Origin: Emergomyces orientalis | Lineage: Eukaryota; Ascomycota; Eurotiomycetes; Onygenales; Ajellomycetaceae | Reading direction: 5' to 3' | Assembly: GCA_002110485.1 (NCBI GenBank) | Contig: MOWL01000067.1 | Span: 4,278,001 to 4,342,000 of the forward strand | Length of the DNA: 64,000 nt | Shown: piece by piece, positions 1 through 12,251 of the stretch | Numbering within the stretch: the first letter of the stretch is position 1 | Layout: every line of letters starts with the position of its first letter | The notes under the pieces: generated by a model | What the model was told of the DNA's origin: nothing | Seen by the model: only the letters and a program-made list of their open reading frames with translations | Databases searched by the model: none | Translations under genes and position numbers: made by a program

Positions 1-207
1 CAGGGTCTCTGTTGAGGGGGAGATGGGGTGCTTTGTTTTATTATGTTTTGTTCAGTTTACAGGGACGTTTCAATGCTTTTGCTTTGTGGGGTGAGAGTAG
101 GGAGCGGAGATCGGAGCAGAGCGGGATGAAGCACAGGCTCGTTTATACTGGTGAAGAAATCTTGGCTGATTACCCGTACTAATATGCAATTTTCTTCTTT
201 AATTTAG

Positions 208-1081
208 GTGTTGATATGGACTGGGAATATCCTGGGTAAGTCTCCTTTCTGTTTCTTTCATTTTTATGGACCTACATCGGCTGATGTTGCATTCATCCAG
301 CGGCAACGGCGCGGACTACAAACAAATCCCCAACTCCGAAAAAGAATGGGAAATCGACGCCTTCCCCTTAATGCTTGCCGAATTGCGTTCTGCTCTGGGA
401 CCCGATCAATTAATTTCAGCAGCAGTCCCCGGTCTGCCCCGCGACATGCTTGCTTTCACCCCTGAGAAACTGCCCAGCATTCTCGAATCTGTAGATTTCT
501 TCAACATCATGACTTACGACCTCATGAACTTACGCGATAACGTCACAAAACACCACACAGGTCTTTCCCTCTCCTTACAATCCATAGACGCGTATCTGGA
601 AGCTGGCCTTCCTCCCTCGAAAGCAAACCTCGGCTTCGCATTCTATGTCAAATGGTTCCGAACCGAGACGCCTAAAAATGGTTCCGGCTGCGACAAGAAC
701 CCCATTGGCTGCAAGACACTCTTGCTGGAAAACCCAGAGACAGGCGAAGGCACTGGGGAAGCGGGAGCTTTCTCCTGGAATGAGCCTGTGCCCAAGGAAC
801 TCTTCTCGTCGTTCAAGCGAGCCTTGGCCCGGGGCAAATATGACGAATATGTTCCTGGTTATAATGGAGCGGGTGAGGGTGGTGGACATTACTTTTGGGA
901 TAAGGTGGAGAATATCTGGTGGACGTGGGATACGCCGGAGGCTATTAAGAAGAAGATGCAACCAATTATGGTTGAGAGAGGGTTGGGAGGGGCGTTTGCT
1001 TGGGCGCTTGGAGAGGATGGCCCGAAGTTTAGGAATTTGAAGGCCTTGACGGAAGGGCTGAGAGAGATTGGGACTGTATAG
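208..1081 (+). CDS. GH18 chitinase, 3' part (5' end outside window or in unread exons)
   Basis: Glycoside hydrolase family 18 (class V) chitinase, which cleaves beta-1,4-GlcNAc links in chitin. A 28-nt exon at 208-235, preceded by a TTTAG acceptor, encodes the catalytic motif VDMDWEYPG, whose final Glu is the proton donor. An intron at 236-300 (GTAAGT...CCAG) leads to the long exon 301-1081, which continues in frame with GGNGADY. Later landmarks are MTYDLMN (TIM-barrel strand 6 motif), WFRTETPKNGSGC, and a C-terminal GGAFAWALGEDG strand. The stop is TAG at 1079-1081. Exons before 208 could not be identified: 1-207 reads like intron, with a gtactaat branch-like site. Residues after the barrel are few, so no chitin-binding tail is seen. 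It converges on the WD40 gene downstream. Confidence 0.88.
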
Positions 1082-1576
1082 TGATATTGGTTTGTGATAG
1101 GATATCGGTCTGGCTATGGGCGTGTGAAGATGAGGAAAATGAGCTGGCGTACACATTGTGCTTGCTTTCTTTTCTTTTCTTTCTCATCTGTCTATCAAAA
1201 TAAACACGTAGCCGAACATGATCGTGTTCAAGAGCGTCCTAGGATGGTTATGACAAATCCATGAAGATAAGTACTCAGGCAGCAAGCACCGTTTAAATTG
1301 TGTTTTGCTGAATGTATATACATATCACCACATCGCGATCGACATGTTAACAAGTAAACAAAGAAATTGAAGAAGATTATCGTCGCACCTCGCATCAAAA
1401 ACTTGGGGTATTGCGTCGATGATCTACCCGCATACTCGACGAGGGCATGTAAGGAAGAACGCAAAACAGTCCACACCAAAGTTAAAAACAACGTATATGA
1501 CATGAAATATAGAATGGAAAATTATCATATCAACTGTCCAAATGAAGGGGAGAAAAGTTGTGAAAAATGGATCACC
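1082..1576. other. Intergenic, convergent 3' ends
   Basis: Space between the chitinase stop and the WDR48 stop. It has a CTTTTCTTTTCTTTCTC tract near 1160-1182 but no gene I can support. Confidence 0.6.
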
Positions 1577-4500
1577 TCATGTTTCAACACCAGACGCTGA
1601 TCGGGACGTTGCAGATGTCACCGAGCTAGCAGCACCAGCTCCTCCTATGTTAGCTACAGAGGGCGCCGACACGCTGAGCGTCGACGTTTTCAGGGGTAGA
1701 TCTACATCGTCATTGTTCCCGGCTTTTGCATCTGAAACTGAGGTTGAGGCGGGGGCTGATGTTGTGGTTTCGGAGCCTGGAATGGGAATTTCCCGCTTGC
1801 CGTTGGCTTTGTAAAAAAGGACCATGTCGTTTCCGGTCCGCCAGATGTGAGTGCGGATGGTGGAAAGGGTCATGTCGTGCGGGACGAGCTGGGGATTTGG
1901 TTAGCTTGGTTAGAGCCTTGTGGCGTGTACAGAACGGTACATGTGAGACAAGGGTCATGTTTTCGCTTTATTCAGCGGGAAGGGGCTTTCTGATTTGGGC
2001 AAAAATTGTAGCAGCGAGAGTGGAGTTGGAACCTACAGTATTCTGGCAATATAATTCCAGATATTCTTCTGGCTTCAGTGGATTTGCATCGGGATCGTCA
2101 GGGTTTTGGGGGTCGATGCGTTCGGCAACGTATGCGAGGATCTTCTTGGCACGGAGCATGCGGTTGGCGTTTAATCGGGAGGAGTTATTGTTGGTTGCGA
2201 GGCTAGTGCACCAGGATTTGGGTTAATTTATCGAAGATGTCAATGGGAAGGAGATTGGGTAAGGACATACGCATCAGGCTTTACCACCGGAGGGAGTAGA
2301 TCTTTGTAAGGTTTCAATGAGAATGCGACTTTGGATACTTCCTTGAAGGGTATCGTGTTCTGTGGGGAATACAATAGTTAATTGATTATTTTCGTTGATT
2401 GAAGGCAGCATAATAACTGGGAGAATTGAAAATCTTACTCGAAGAAGGAACTCTCCGAGCCATTTCGGAGCGGCTTTCTCAAGCATATCAGCATCTGCAC
2501 CTACAACCCCTACTGTCCCTCGATAGAGGTCCGCTGGAACGGCAGATTCGGGATGTTCTTCCTGTATCAGAATTGCTGTATTTGGGGGTAGGGTCAGGGT
2601 TGGCGTCTCGTTTTCTTCGCTCGGGGTAATGCTAGTTGCCAATGGATGCCCCGGACGTTCGTTCAATGTTTCTTCATATTCATCTCTCATCTTCTCAACA
2701 ACCCCGCTTAGAGTTTCGTCGTACACCTTTTCCTTTTCTGATTCCTTGTCGTCTGACTCTTCTTCGACCTTCTCTTCGATGATTGGCTTGGTTTCCGTGG
2801 AAGTTCTTCCCAACTTTTTGGGGAAAGACATTTGAAACTTTTTACCGAAACGAGATCCACTTCGTTTCCCCGGCTTATCTTCCTTTTCTGTATCGGCTGG
2901 CGACGTTCCGAGCTGTGATTGTGATTCATCCTCTGCCGGGCCTGGGGACTTCGGGTTTACGTCTGGAGAGTCAATAGTGTGCGTGTTGGTGGCAGAAGCA
3001 AAATAATCGGGTTGGTCCTTACCAGCACCGTGTACCCCGGATGCTGACGTTAACGGGCTGTTTCCGAAATTATCAGAAAAGGATGATTGCCCTCCAGGGG
3101 TGGCAAATCCAATGGAAAACCCAGGTGTGACAGCATGATACACCCCACTGGCTGTTCGCGTTGCACTGGAAGGGCCGGCTTCGGTTACGCCCTGGGCGAT
3201 TATTGTTGGAATCTCTATCGAATCAGGGGCATTCGGTCGAGAAATTCCTTGCGTCTCCTTTGCTTTTTCTTCGAGCATCTGGCGATATGCTGCATCTCGT
3301 TTGATTTCTTCGTCAATGAGGCTGGCGAATAAATATCGAAGAACCCATTTTCCAAGATTAACTGTTCCGATGAATGTGGTTAATTGACTATAGAATCTCT
3401 ACTTGATCTGGTAGAAGGGGGCATGAGACATACTCCTTTGATCTTCTTTAAACTGGCTCAGGTCATCAATACCCGTCTCATCAGCATAAATTTCGCCATC
3501 AAAACATCGGTTCCCTTCTAGAATCACAGATAGTCTCCCCGTCCGTGTGTCCAAAGTACACCAGTTCGCTATGGTGTCTATCGTATTGACTTCTGAAGTG
3601 ACATCATCCAAATGACGCTTTCCAAACGATTGAATAGGAATACACTAGCGAAATTTCATGTTAGGATGAAGTTTTCTCGCAGTTCCGCCTTCTCTCTTTC
3701 ACTTACCTTTAGGAGATCCCAGAGTACGACCTCCCCAGCCGTGTCCTGGGTAAGTGCACGCTTCCTGTCCTTGAGCAGAACATGTTTGATCAAGCCATTT
3801 TGTCCCACTATCGTCTCTTCAGGCAGCGCTTGGAGGGGAACGACCAACTCCAGATCATCATCAAGCAGCAATTCGTGAGCCATCCGCCCACCTACTGCTG
3901 TAGCCGCATTAGATAACTGTAGAACGGAGCTGCGAGGGAGTCTCCTTGACGATGGTACAGGCTCAGAAACTTCAGGTAAAAGTTGACTATTGCCAGTGCT
4001 TTGGCGCGAGACGGTGCTGGAAGTATGTCGATGCAACGACGGGGGCGGCAATTCAATTTCGGCAGTCGTATCAACATCATTCCACCGATTAATGCTTGAT
4101 TTTGGTGTTGCAGTCCAGATATAATCACCCGCAGCAACAACCTGCATGACTCCGTCATTTTCTTGCAATGCGGCCACACAGATACCTTGGTCAAAGTCTG
4201 TAGCCCTTCGAGTATCCGTTTTGGCAACCAAACCTGACCTGTCGCTCGAATAGAATACGGATAGCTGGGGGTGATCGGAATATAATGACCAAACGCTGTC
4301 ATTGTGCATGGTCAAAGTATGCATGCATCGGCCAGCTGTCATAGACCATATTTTGACCGTTTGGTCAGAGGACGCGGTCATAATCGTATCGCCATCTTGG
4401 TTAATAAGTATGTCTCGCACATTATCTGTGTGGCCAACAAACTTCGTGATCAATTTCCCTGATCTGTGATCCCACACGCGGACTACGCACTCTGGCCCTC

Positions 4501-5361
4501 CACTTGCTAATATCGAGCCTTTTGTGCTCAAAGCATACACGGAACCTTTAGTTGCAAGCTCATCTTCAGATAAATCGATTTTTAACCTCTCTCCGGCTCC
4601 GTTCAAATCCCAGAGATATATTTTGTGATCCAAACCACCAGACGCAACCCATTCAGAATGCGATTCTGGTGTCGCAAGACATTTTACATAGTCACCATGC
4701 TTGCCAATCGAAGGCGGTAGCTGCATATCCTGCGATTCCGGCCGCCATACTCTAACAGTCGTATCTGATGATGCAGAAACGAGCGTTGAATTGTTTTGCG
4801 CAAGGACAATATCATTTACCCAATGTGTATGTGCCTGAACCTGGCGGCGGAAAGTTGTTGCTTCTATAGTCTTGGAACTCGAATCGGAGACGAAATTGGT
4901 GGATGTAGTGCCTGACGAGGCAGAAGAAAAAGGATTAGAAACACCGCCGGACTTGAAGTCAAGATTTAAGTCCCAGGCACAAATAACTCCATCGCGGCCA
5001 GCCGAATAACTATTCGACACGTACGTTAGTTACTGGGAACATATCATGCATGCTTAAATGGGTGAGCAAAAAGGAGAAGATTTGTGCCAATGCTAGACAA
5101 AATCGCATACGACGGGATTAATATAAAAACAAAGCGATTTATTAACTTACAGGATTGAGCTCCCAGTGTCAACTGCAAGCCCATTGACACCGAGACGGTG
5201 GCCGCCTGGGGCATCTGGCATAGGGAGCACTGAAAGCAACGTGTGGGGTTAGCAACCCATTGCGCACACATCGCAGTCATGCAACACAGCCAATATATAT
5301 TTTATAACGGAAGCGGAAATACCATACCATAACTGACTCGCTGGCTAGATTTTCTCGCCAT
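1577..5361 (-). CDS. WDR48: WDR48/UAF1-type WD40 protein, deubiquitinase cofactor
   Basis: Eight exons assembled by hand on the minus strand: 5361-5328, 5229-5151, 5009-3707, 3644-3434, 3361-2439, 2359-2271, 2202-2037 and 1888-1577, giving about 1038 residues in an uninterrupted frame. The start MARKSSQRVSY leads into VLPMPDAPGGHRLGVNGLAVD and then YSAGRDGVICAWDL, the first of seven or so WD repeats (GGLDHKIYLWDL, GGPECVVRVWDH, ASSDQTVKIW). A long disordered Ser/Pro-rich linker follows, then a conserved C-terminal ubiquitin-like region with NLGKWVLRYLFASLIDEEI, RLNANRMLRAKKILAYVAERI and MTLSTIRTHIWR. By family knowledge (UAF1, S. pombe Bun107) it binds and activates USP1/12/46-class deubiquitinases. 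It is divergent from the cupin gene. Confidence 0.92.
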
Positions 5362-6720
5362 CGAACGGTTGTTTATAGGGGAGCAATTGGCGAATGAATG
5401 GACACAGCCAGCTTTGCGCACGGGGGATTCTCACGCGGCGGCTGTTTCGGGACAAATAGACCAGGCCATTGAGATAACAGAAGTCAAAATTCACGGCGAG
5501 TGGACGTCAAATCATTCCAAGTGACTGGTCGGATTGCTTCGAGCTCTGGAATCACCCCTCGTGGTACATCGCCTGGGTTCGTCGTTGTGTTGTCGTTGAG
5601 TAGCAGCAGCGATAGCAGTAGTAGCAAGTAGTGTTATCATGCGGAGAATGGATATCTCCGCGCTTATACGTGGATGACCGGGGGCATTATAACGGTGCTA
5701 GTAACGGTGGTACACAGGCGGTACTGTAATAGATACACAGGTACCTGCCAGGTAATACAAATACTGCTTCATTATTTACAAGGGCTACGCACCAATGACA
5801 GCTCAGCATTAGCATCCCCTTAAAACACGTCCAATAGATAGTAATAATCGAAAAAAGTGACATTGTGGAGTATTTAAATATAAATATAGTACCTTCAACA
5901 TTCTCCAGGACCAAGCAGCATTCGGGGTATGGGAATAGCATTTTATTTACTCCGTATTTCCTCATTATTACACTTCCCCCCTGTCATTCGTAATCCTCGC
6001 TAGTTTAATGTTTTCCCAGCGCAGTTCAAGTTGGATTGACAATATCATGCGACTAATGCTGGTGACGAAACCCTCCAGAGAGATATATCTAGCCGTAATT
6101 ATCAATGTCCTTTTTCTTCAACAACTTCCCACATTGAAAGAAAAGGGTGGAACTGAGATGTTAATTCTCTGATTGGTTTAACTCCTGAACAATCGATTAT
6201 CAATCAAATCTCGGAGTATGTACTGTACGTACTAGTACCGAACAGGAGTTAGTGGCCTCAATGTAAAAACCAATCGTGTTCTGTGTCCCATCGCGCAGAG
6301 CTTCAAGCTTCCAGAGATTAATGGTGCTACATTATTTTGGGTACAGCTGGGATCGGATATTTATAATCGCTGTCCCAAAAAAAAGTAGATTCCTTTTGTC
6401 AGCGGCTTTCGGATACATATTGTTCTTTGCAGCAACAAGATGCCGCAATCATTGGTGGTAAATCCTGGCAAAATATGCTCTAACCAGCCGCCTACCTGGG
6501 CAGTTGCATTCGCCTGTTATTATATATTGGCGATGCTGTGCTCGACCCCGCTTCCAGTCAACATAAATACCAGCAACACCCAGGAAGCGATAGGGGAATT
6601 ATATGAGGAAGACAAAAAATAAAAATAAAAATAAAAATAAAAAGGATAAAAAAGACATGAAATAACGAGGCGACAAACCACAAACGAAATAAATTCAAAT
6701 ACCTTACTCGCAAATACAAG
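5362..6720. promoter_or_regulatory. Divergent upstream region of WDR48 and the cupin gene
   Basis: About 1.36 kb separating two head-to-head start codons. It holds GTAGCAGCAGCGATAGCAGTAG-like trinucleotide runs near 5595-5630, AT-rich stretches, and a (TAAAAA)4 microsatellite at 6620-6643, about 80 bp before the cupin ATG. The short ORFs inside show no recognisable protein. Confidence 0.5.
6620..6643. repeat. (TAAAAA)4 microsatellite
   Basis: Four tandem TAAAAA units just upstream of the cupin gene. A three-unit copy of the same hexamer occurs at about 16416-16433 downstream of the RhoGEF gene. Confidence 0.85.
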
Positions 6721-7512
6721 ATGGCAGACATCCCCCTCACGGAAATAAAACCCATCTACTCGCTTGCATCAACCCCCGCAGCGGAACCCCCTGCAGCCCA
6801 ACAAACAATCGACATTCTCAACCTTCAAACGCACATCGAGGGTGGATACTTTGTCGAAACCGACAGAGACCCTCTCCGCGTTCCGAACCCGTTTTTGAAA
6901 AACAATAAGCCTTACCGCCATCAACCCGGACATGCCACCGCTAAAAATGTCGGTGATGATTCTACCCGCTCCGCCAGCACATCGATATTCTACTACCTCT
7001 CACCCGGAAGGCCATTAGGTGTCTTCCATAGGAATCGTTCACGGACTGTGCATACACTGCACCGTGGGCGGGGGAGATATGTAATCATACACGCGGACGA
7101 GGTGGAAGACGGGGGCAAGGCGAGGATTGAAACATTTGTGGTAGGGAAGAATCTTGCCGCTGGTGAAAAATTGCAGTGGATAGTTGAGGGGGGGAAGTTT
7201 AAGGGTAGCTATCTGTTACCTGACAATGAGGCGGGGCAAGAAACCGAGGGATTGCTGATTAGCGAGGTATGTTTTTTTTATTTCATATTTTTATTTGGGT
7301 ATCTCTGCTCAACTTTGTCTGAATACGGTGCGGTCCTCATTTTGTTGTGGGCTATTAATAACTGATTGTCGGCTCGAACTATTTAGACCGTCGTCCCCGG
7401 ATTTGAGTACCAGGATAATGATTTCATGCTTCCCGGGACCTTGGAAGAACTATTGACGCCTGAGCAGGCCAGGGAGTTATCATGGATGGTGAAAACGCCG
7501 GACAACAAGTGA
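6721..7512 (+). CDS. Cupin_5 (DUF985) family protein
   Basis: Two exons, 6721-7266 and 7387-7512, split by an intron with a GTATGT donor and ATTTAG acceptor, give 223 residues. The N-terminal half has the DUF985 landmarks LQTHIEGGYFVETDRD and STSIFYYLSPGRPLGVFHRNRS. Then come a core beta strand region ending YLLPD, and after the splice TVVPGFEYQDNDFMLPGTLEEL, which completes the RmlC-like cupin barrel. The split ISE|TVVPGF is in frame and removes a stop-containing tail. The biochemical function of the family is not well established; a small-molecule or sugar-binding role is only inferred from the fold. Start chosen at the first in-frame ATG before the conserved region. Confidence 0.87.
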
Positions 7513-7819
7513 GAAAGAAAGAGGGGATATAGTACAGTTATGGAAGCTTCAATGTTAGAATTACGAAAGGGCCGAGGTGCTCAGAGAGGGAAATAGAACT
7601 ATTGGTGGACGAACAATGAAAAAGTAATCAGAATAGAGTTGAAAAAGTTACAGCCTCCCGTTTCTTTTCTGTAACTTTCTATAAAACTGAGTTGAATTGT
7701 TACTCACGTTATTCGCATATCTATGGATTAGAAATAGCATATCTAAAATGCCGTAGTTTGTAATATACATTCATCCCTCATTGGTCAGGATATTTAATGC
7801 CTTTCGCCTGTTTTAACCG
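7513..7819. other. Intergenic, convergent 3' ends
   Basis: Short AT-rich gap between the cupin gene and the mitochondrial carrier, which converge. Nothing else is recognisable. Confidence 0.6.
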
Positions 7820-8929
7820 TCATAGCGGCTCCGATCTGGCACGTTTCTTGCCAGGCTGTCTCGTTTGAAGCATGTTCGAAGTAAATTGGTAACTGCCCAA
7901 GAACACAGCACCTCCAACCCCAATCCACGCAACTCTTGGTCCAACTCCTCTCCAGAACGCGCCAAAACCCTCCTCCTTTATGATTCCGCGCACAACATCC
8001 CGCACTCGTATATTGTCGCTTCCGCCTCTCCTTGCCAACATGACTCTAGTTTTGACCACGTCAAGCGGAGTCGTCAGGCCTGCAGCAACAGATCCCGCAA
8101 GGCTGCCAAATAATGCACTCGGTGCCGCACCTACCCCAGTCGATCCAGACCCAGGGACAACGTGGGCATCTGCACCTGCATTGCGCGATGCATATGCATC
8201 TTTCATCGACTCCCACATCGTAAATTGTAAGACGGTAAAGGGTATCTCTCGTGCAATCGTGATAGACGTGCCGCGGTATAACTCTCTTATGACGAGACCC
8301 ACGCCTCTCCTCCGTGTGTCATTCACACTCCCGGACCCGGCGTGTCGTAATGAGAGAATATCCTTCAGCGCACGCAACGTAGATCCGCCAAACAACCCTG
8401 CTTGGGCGCGTTGCTTAATTACCTCCGTAGGAACTCGGACAGCGCATGCGGCTATTTCGCCAAGAGATGAGGCAAGGGAGTGTGTCAAGATTGCATGCTG
8501 CCATGATAGAGGTTTGGAAGTCGAGGATGATGGAGGGGGGAGAAGGTATCGGTTTACGCCATCGTAGACAATGAAGAAGCTCGCGGCTGAAGGGGCAGAC
8601 CCGAGGAGGACAGACGGAAGCCCAGCGTAGATTCCGCGGACGGTTTGACGGAGAGATGGCGCAGAGTGTTTTGTGGAAGATCTGGTGTGTTTACGCGCTT
8701 GCTGGAGGCGGGTTTTTATAGTGTCGAGTGGGTAGAGGGAAAGGTCAACCGTAAGACCTGCCACAGCCCCGGACTAGGCAGAGTAGGAATGTAAGCCAAA
8801 AGTAAATTTGCGCGCGGGGTCAGTATGAGTATATGTGATTAAGAAATGGTAGCGTACTAAGAGCGACCTCGTCCAGAGGGATGGATCTGCCGAAGTCCCC
8901 TCCAGCTCAGGAGGCTCAATCGCGGCCAT
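7820..8929 (-). CDS. PET8: Mitochondrial S-adenosylmethionine carrier (SLC25 family)
   Basis: Two exons on the minus strand, 8929-8858 and 8773-7820, give 341 residues. The short first exon encodes MAAIEPPELEG...WTRSLL and joins SGAVAGLTVDLSLYPLDTIKTRLQ. Three carrier signatures are present, one per repeat: YPLDTIKTRLQ, VPTEVIKQRAQ and TPLDVVKTRVM. The second and the preceding AACAVRVPTEVIKQRAQAG segment are characteristic of the SAM transporter branch (yeast Pet8/Sam5). It exchanges cytosolic SAM for S-adenosylhomocysteine across the inner membrane, feeding mitochondrial methylations, biotin and lipoate synthesis. It is slightly longer than yeast Pet8, with low-complexity inserts (SSTSK, GSGSTGVGAA). 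It is divergent from the TilS gene, another mitochondrially relevant function. Confidence 0.92.
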
Positions 8930-9647
8930 GGCGTTTGCAGGAAGTCAATTAGATGAATGGAGCAGTTTCACAACATCATCATCGTCGCCAATAACAGGTG
9001 TAAATATACATTATTATTATATAGAGTTGGGTGAAGGTGGGTTGAGGGACTTCCGGGATTACGGACCGGATATGACTGTGGTGTGGCATGAGCACGAGAA
9101 AAAAAATTAGCTTGGAATCTCGGTTTGCCGAGATGTCAACAGCTGGCTACAGGCCATTCCCGAGTGCCGAAGCTTCGAATCGCAAATCTGTTTCAGGAAC
9201 AACCCGAAGGACCGGATAAATAAATACATCATAAAAAGCAAAACTGAAAAATAAATATAATTGATACTAACTTAGGGATAGATTGAAACGATGATGTTTT
9301 TAAAGTACTATTTCCGTTATCCTTGTATGGTACTATGGAAGACAGATATTCTGTATATTTACAGCGAAGAACAATTCATATCAATAAGACTAACTTACCT
9401 AGGGAATTGGGTACTAATAATTAAAAGGCCTTCTGGGCCGCCTTCTATCTGAAAATGAACCATAAGCATATTCCTCCCGAGAAATAATATATCAGAAATG
9501 CACTGAATTGAAAATTAACGGGCAGAATGCTTAGAGTCACGTGATATGTGACACATGATGCTTGGTATCAAGGAACATTTACGAATATCAAAAAAATTTG
9601 ATGACAGAGAAACAGCAACAAGCTCCGCCAGCTTCGCTTTCATTTAG
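8930..9647. promoter_or_regulatory. Divergent upstream region of SAM carrier and TilS
   Basis: 718 bp between two start codons. It contains AGTCACGTGATATGTGAC near 9536-9553, a palindromic E-box (CACGTG) of the kind bound by Cbf1/bHLH factors. Occupancy is inference only. No other gene is seen. Confidence 0.5.
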
Positions 9648-11926
9648 ATGGCTCTAAGGGCTTTACGACCGGACATCAACAGCCCGATTTCCCCCAAAGA
9701 GTTTTATGAGGCCGTAACAAACCTATGGGGAATATGGCGAGGCTCCCCGAAACCATGTTCGCCATCAAGAATAGGTTCGTCCATCGACGTTCTGTTCGAC
9801 GCTTCGGATGGGCTTTTACTAATTTATTTATTTTTAAATTTTAGGACTTGCTGTCAGCGGGGGTGCCGACTCGATGGCGCTTGCTTTCCTCTGCAAGCAA
9901 TTGATATCCGAACGTTTAATTCCTGATCTAAATGTGAAGCCCTTTATCGTGGACCATCTAGCTCGAGAGGGGAGCACGGAGGAGGCACAGGAAGTGGCTG
10001 GTTGGCTTAAAAAACTTGGTGCGATTTGTGATGATATATCCCATTTGATGCTTGTATGGCGTATTACCATCTGGATGCGAGTGCTAATTGTCCGTTGTTT
10101 ATTTGTTTGTTTTCACGGGCGCTTTAGGTTTTGACCCTTCTATTCTAACCCTTCGTTGGCCAAACGGGACGGATCCGTCGAGCTTGTCCGATTTCGAAAC
10201 CTTGGCCCGGAAACTCCGCTATCAGGTTCTTGGACAAGCTTGCAAAGAATACAACACACGAGCGCTGTTTTTGGGACACCATCTGAACGATAATATTGAA
10301 ACGGTCCTAAGTCGACTAGCTCGGGGACAACGTCAGGCAACTGGCCTCAAGGGTGTAGCCAGCGTAGGCCATATACCAGAATGTCATGGTATTTACGGAG
10401 TAGCAGAAAGTGGTTCATTTATCAGGTTAATGAATGCTAAAAGGATGATAACTGCTGCTGGATCCTGGGATCCCAAGGGTCCCAGGAGACAAAGCGCAAA
10501 GCAATTACCACAGGAACGCTCTTTAACGACTGATCCGCATCATCGCTTCCGTGTAGATCTTCAGCTTCCTATCGCCAATGGCGGCATTTATTTATTCCGT
10601 CCGCTTAATTCTTTCCCAAAGTCACGCTTGACGTCTACTTGCCTTCAAAACGGCATACAGTTCGCAAACGACCGAACAAATTTTGATCCTACCATTACTT
10701 CTCGCAACACGCTACGATATCTCCTTTCTAATGATATGCTTCCTCGGGCACTGCGAGCTCCATCAATATTACAGCTTATCGAAAATAGTCAACGAATTTC
10801 AGAGGAAGTAAACAAGAAGTCGAACGCCTTCTTGCAAACAATTCAAGTTCACAAACTCGACCTTCGAACTGGCAGCCTTGTTCTAGAGTTCCCTCCTCCT
10901 CGGGTTATGGAAGATGTCGGAATAGCCCGGGACGTGTCCGTTGAGCGATCACCCCCCAAAATTCAAAAGATCCTGGCCATAGCTTTGCGACGCCTTCTGG
11001 ATCTCGTCTCCCCAGCTCCAAAAAATGATATACCGCTAGAGAAATTAACACTTGCATTACAGACAATTTTTCCTGCAGCTGAAACAACCGCTGGCGAAGT
11101 GCCAGCTCCTCTAAAACGGGACATATATACAGTTGGCGGCGTCAAATTTGAACCCGTAAAGCTACCGAAAATACGGGCTGGGGAACCTGCCGCCTCTCTC
11201 AAATCATTTGGCTCACGGAAGCAGAATGATGTTATTGTTTCAATTTCTGATGTCCGAAATACTTGGCTCCTTACCCGCTTGCCACACTCAAGACGTATCC
11301 CAAAGCCTGTTTCCTGTTTCGACCTCCAACTTCCCGATTCATCAATTGCGGATAATATGGCCAAACTCCGCTGGTCTAACTGGCAGCTTTGGGATAATCG
11401 ATACTGGATACGGGTGCGGGCCGAAAAACCACCTTTGGAAGATCCTGCAGAAAAAGGCCCCTTTGAATCTACTGGCACAGAAATCCCCCTTGTGGTTCGT
11501 TCAATGGAAAGCCCAGATTTAGCCGACGTCAGACACCGACTTGTAAAATATACATGGTCGCTTTATGACAAACGCTTGGATGCTAGCGCCACGAAATCGG
11601 ATAGCTCATCCTTCACAACACTGAGGACGAGGCACCAATTAGATGATCTTCTCATGTATCATGCGCCGAATGACCTGAGATATACTATTCCCGTCATCGC
11701 AGAAGCGACCGGGCAAAGACGAGTGCTTGCGTTTCCATCGTTCGGACTCAAAATGCCAGTAACATTTACACGAAGGCTGAATGATAATAATGCCGAGGAG
11801 GACCATTGGACGTTGAACTGGCAGATAAATTATAAACACATCGATCGCGATTTATTGAAACTGGTATCTCGGGATTTGGGTATGGCAATATCTCCAGGCC
11901 CTTCCTTTAGTAGCACTCGAGCCTAA
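9648..11926 (+). CDS. tRNA(Ile)-lysidine synthase (TilS-like PP-loop ATPase)
   Basis: Three exons, 9648-9774, 9845-10018 and 10128-11926, give about 699 residues. The first splice creates GLAVSGGADSMALAF, the SGGxDS PP-loop that binds ATP. After the second splice come GFDPSILTLRWPNG and then LGHHLNDNIETVLSRLARG, the TilS/MesJ motif. The rest is a long C-terminal extension typical of fungal members. The enzyme lysidinylates C34 of tRNA-Ile(CAU) so that it reads AUA. In fungi this is expected in mitochondria, and the basic hydrophobic start MALRALRP is compatible with import, although no predictor was run. Start chosen at the only in-frame ATG before the PP-loop exon. Confidence 0.9.
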
Positions 11927-12251
11927 TTGATTTCATAGAAGTCCAGTGCCAAAGGCACATTTTGGAATGACTAAAGTAGTTTTCTTCACATATTTTGTAA
12001 TGAAAAGTGCATGTACGAAAATAGCGAATGAAAAAATATAGAGACAAATATGGCGGATTGGCTGAACACTGCTTTGTCTACGGACTACACGGCCATTAGA
12101 ATACGAGCGCTAATGAACCTCCAAAAGCCTTTCGATCGAAGATGAACGTCCTCCCACTCCACCGCTAAGACTGGAAGTAATTTATGGGCCAAATTTTATC
12201 GCTGGGTTTCTTCCATACACCATTATTTTCCCTCTGCTATACCGATACACA
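11927..12251. other. Intergenic
   Basis: Gap between TilS and the possible first exon of the ankyrin gene. No RNA gene or ORF recognised. Confidence 0.5.

Noticed and set aside
266..465. Overlapping ORFs at the start of the chitinase, including ATG 266 as a start
   Set aside because: ATG 266 lies in the intron between the DMDWEYPG exon and GNGADYK. The catalytic motif is upstream, so it is not the true start.
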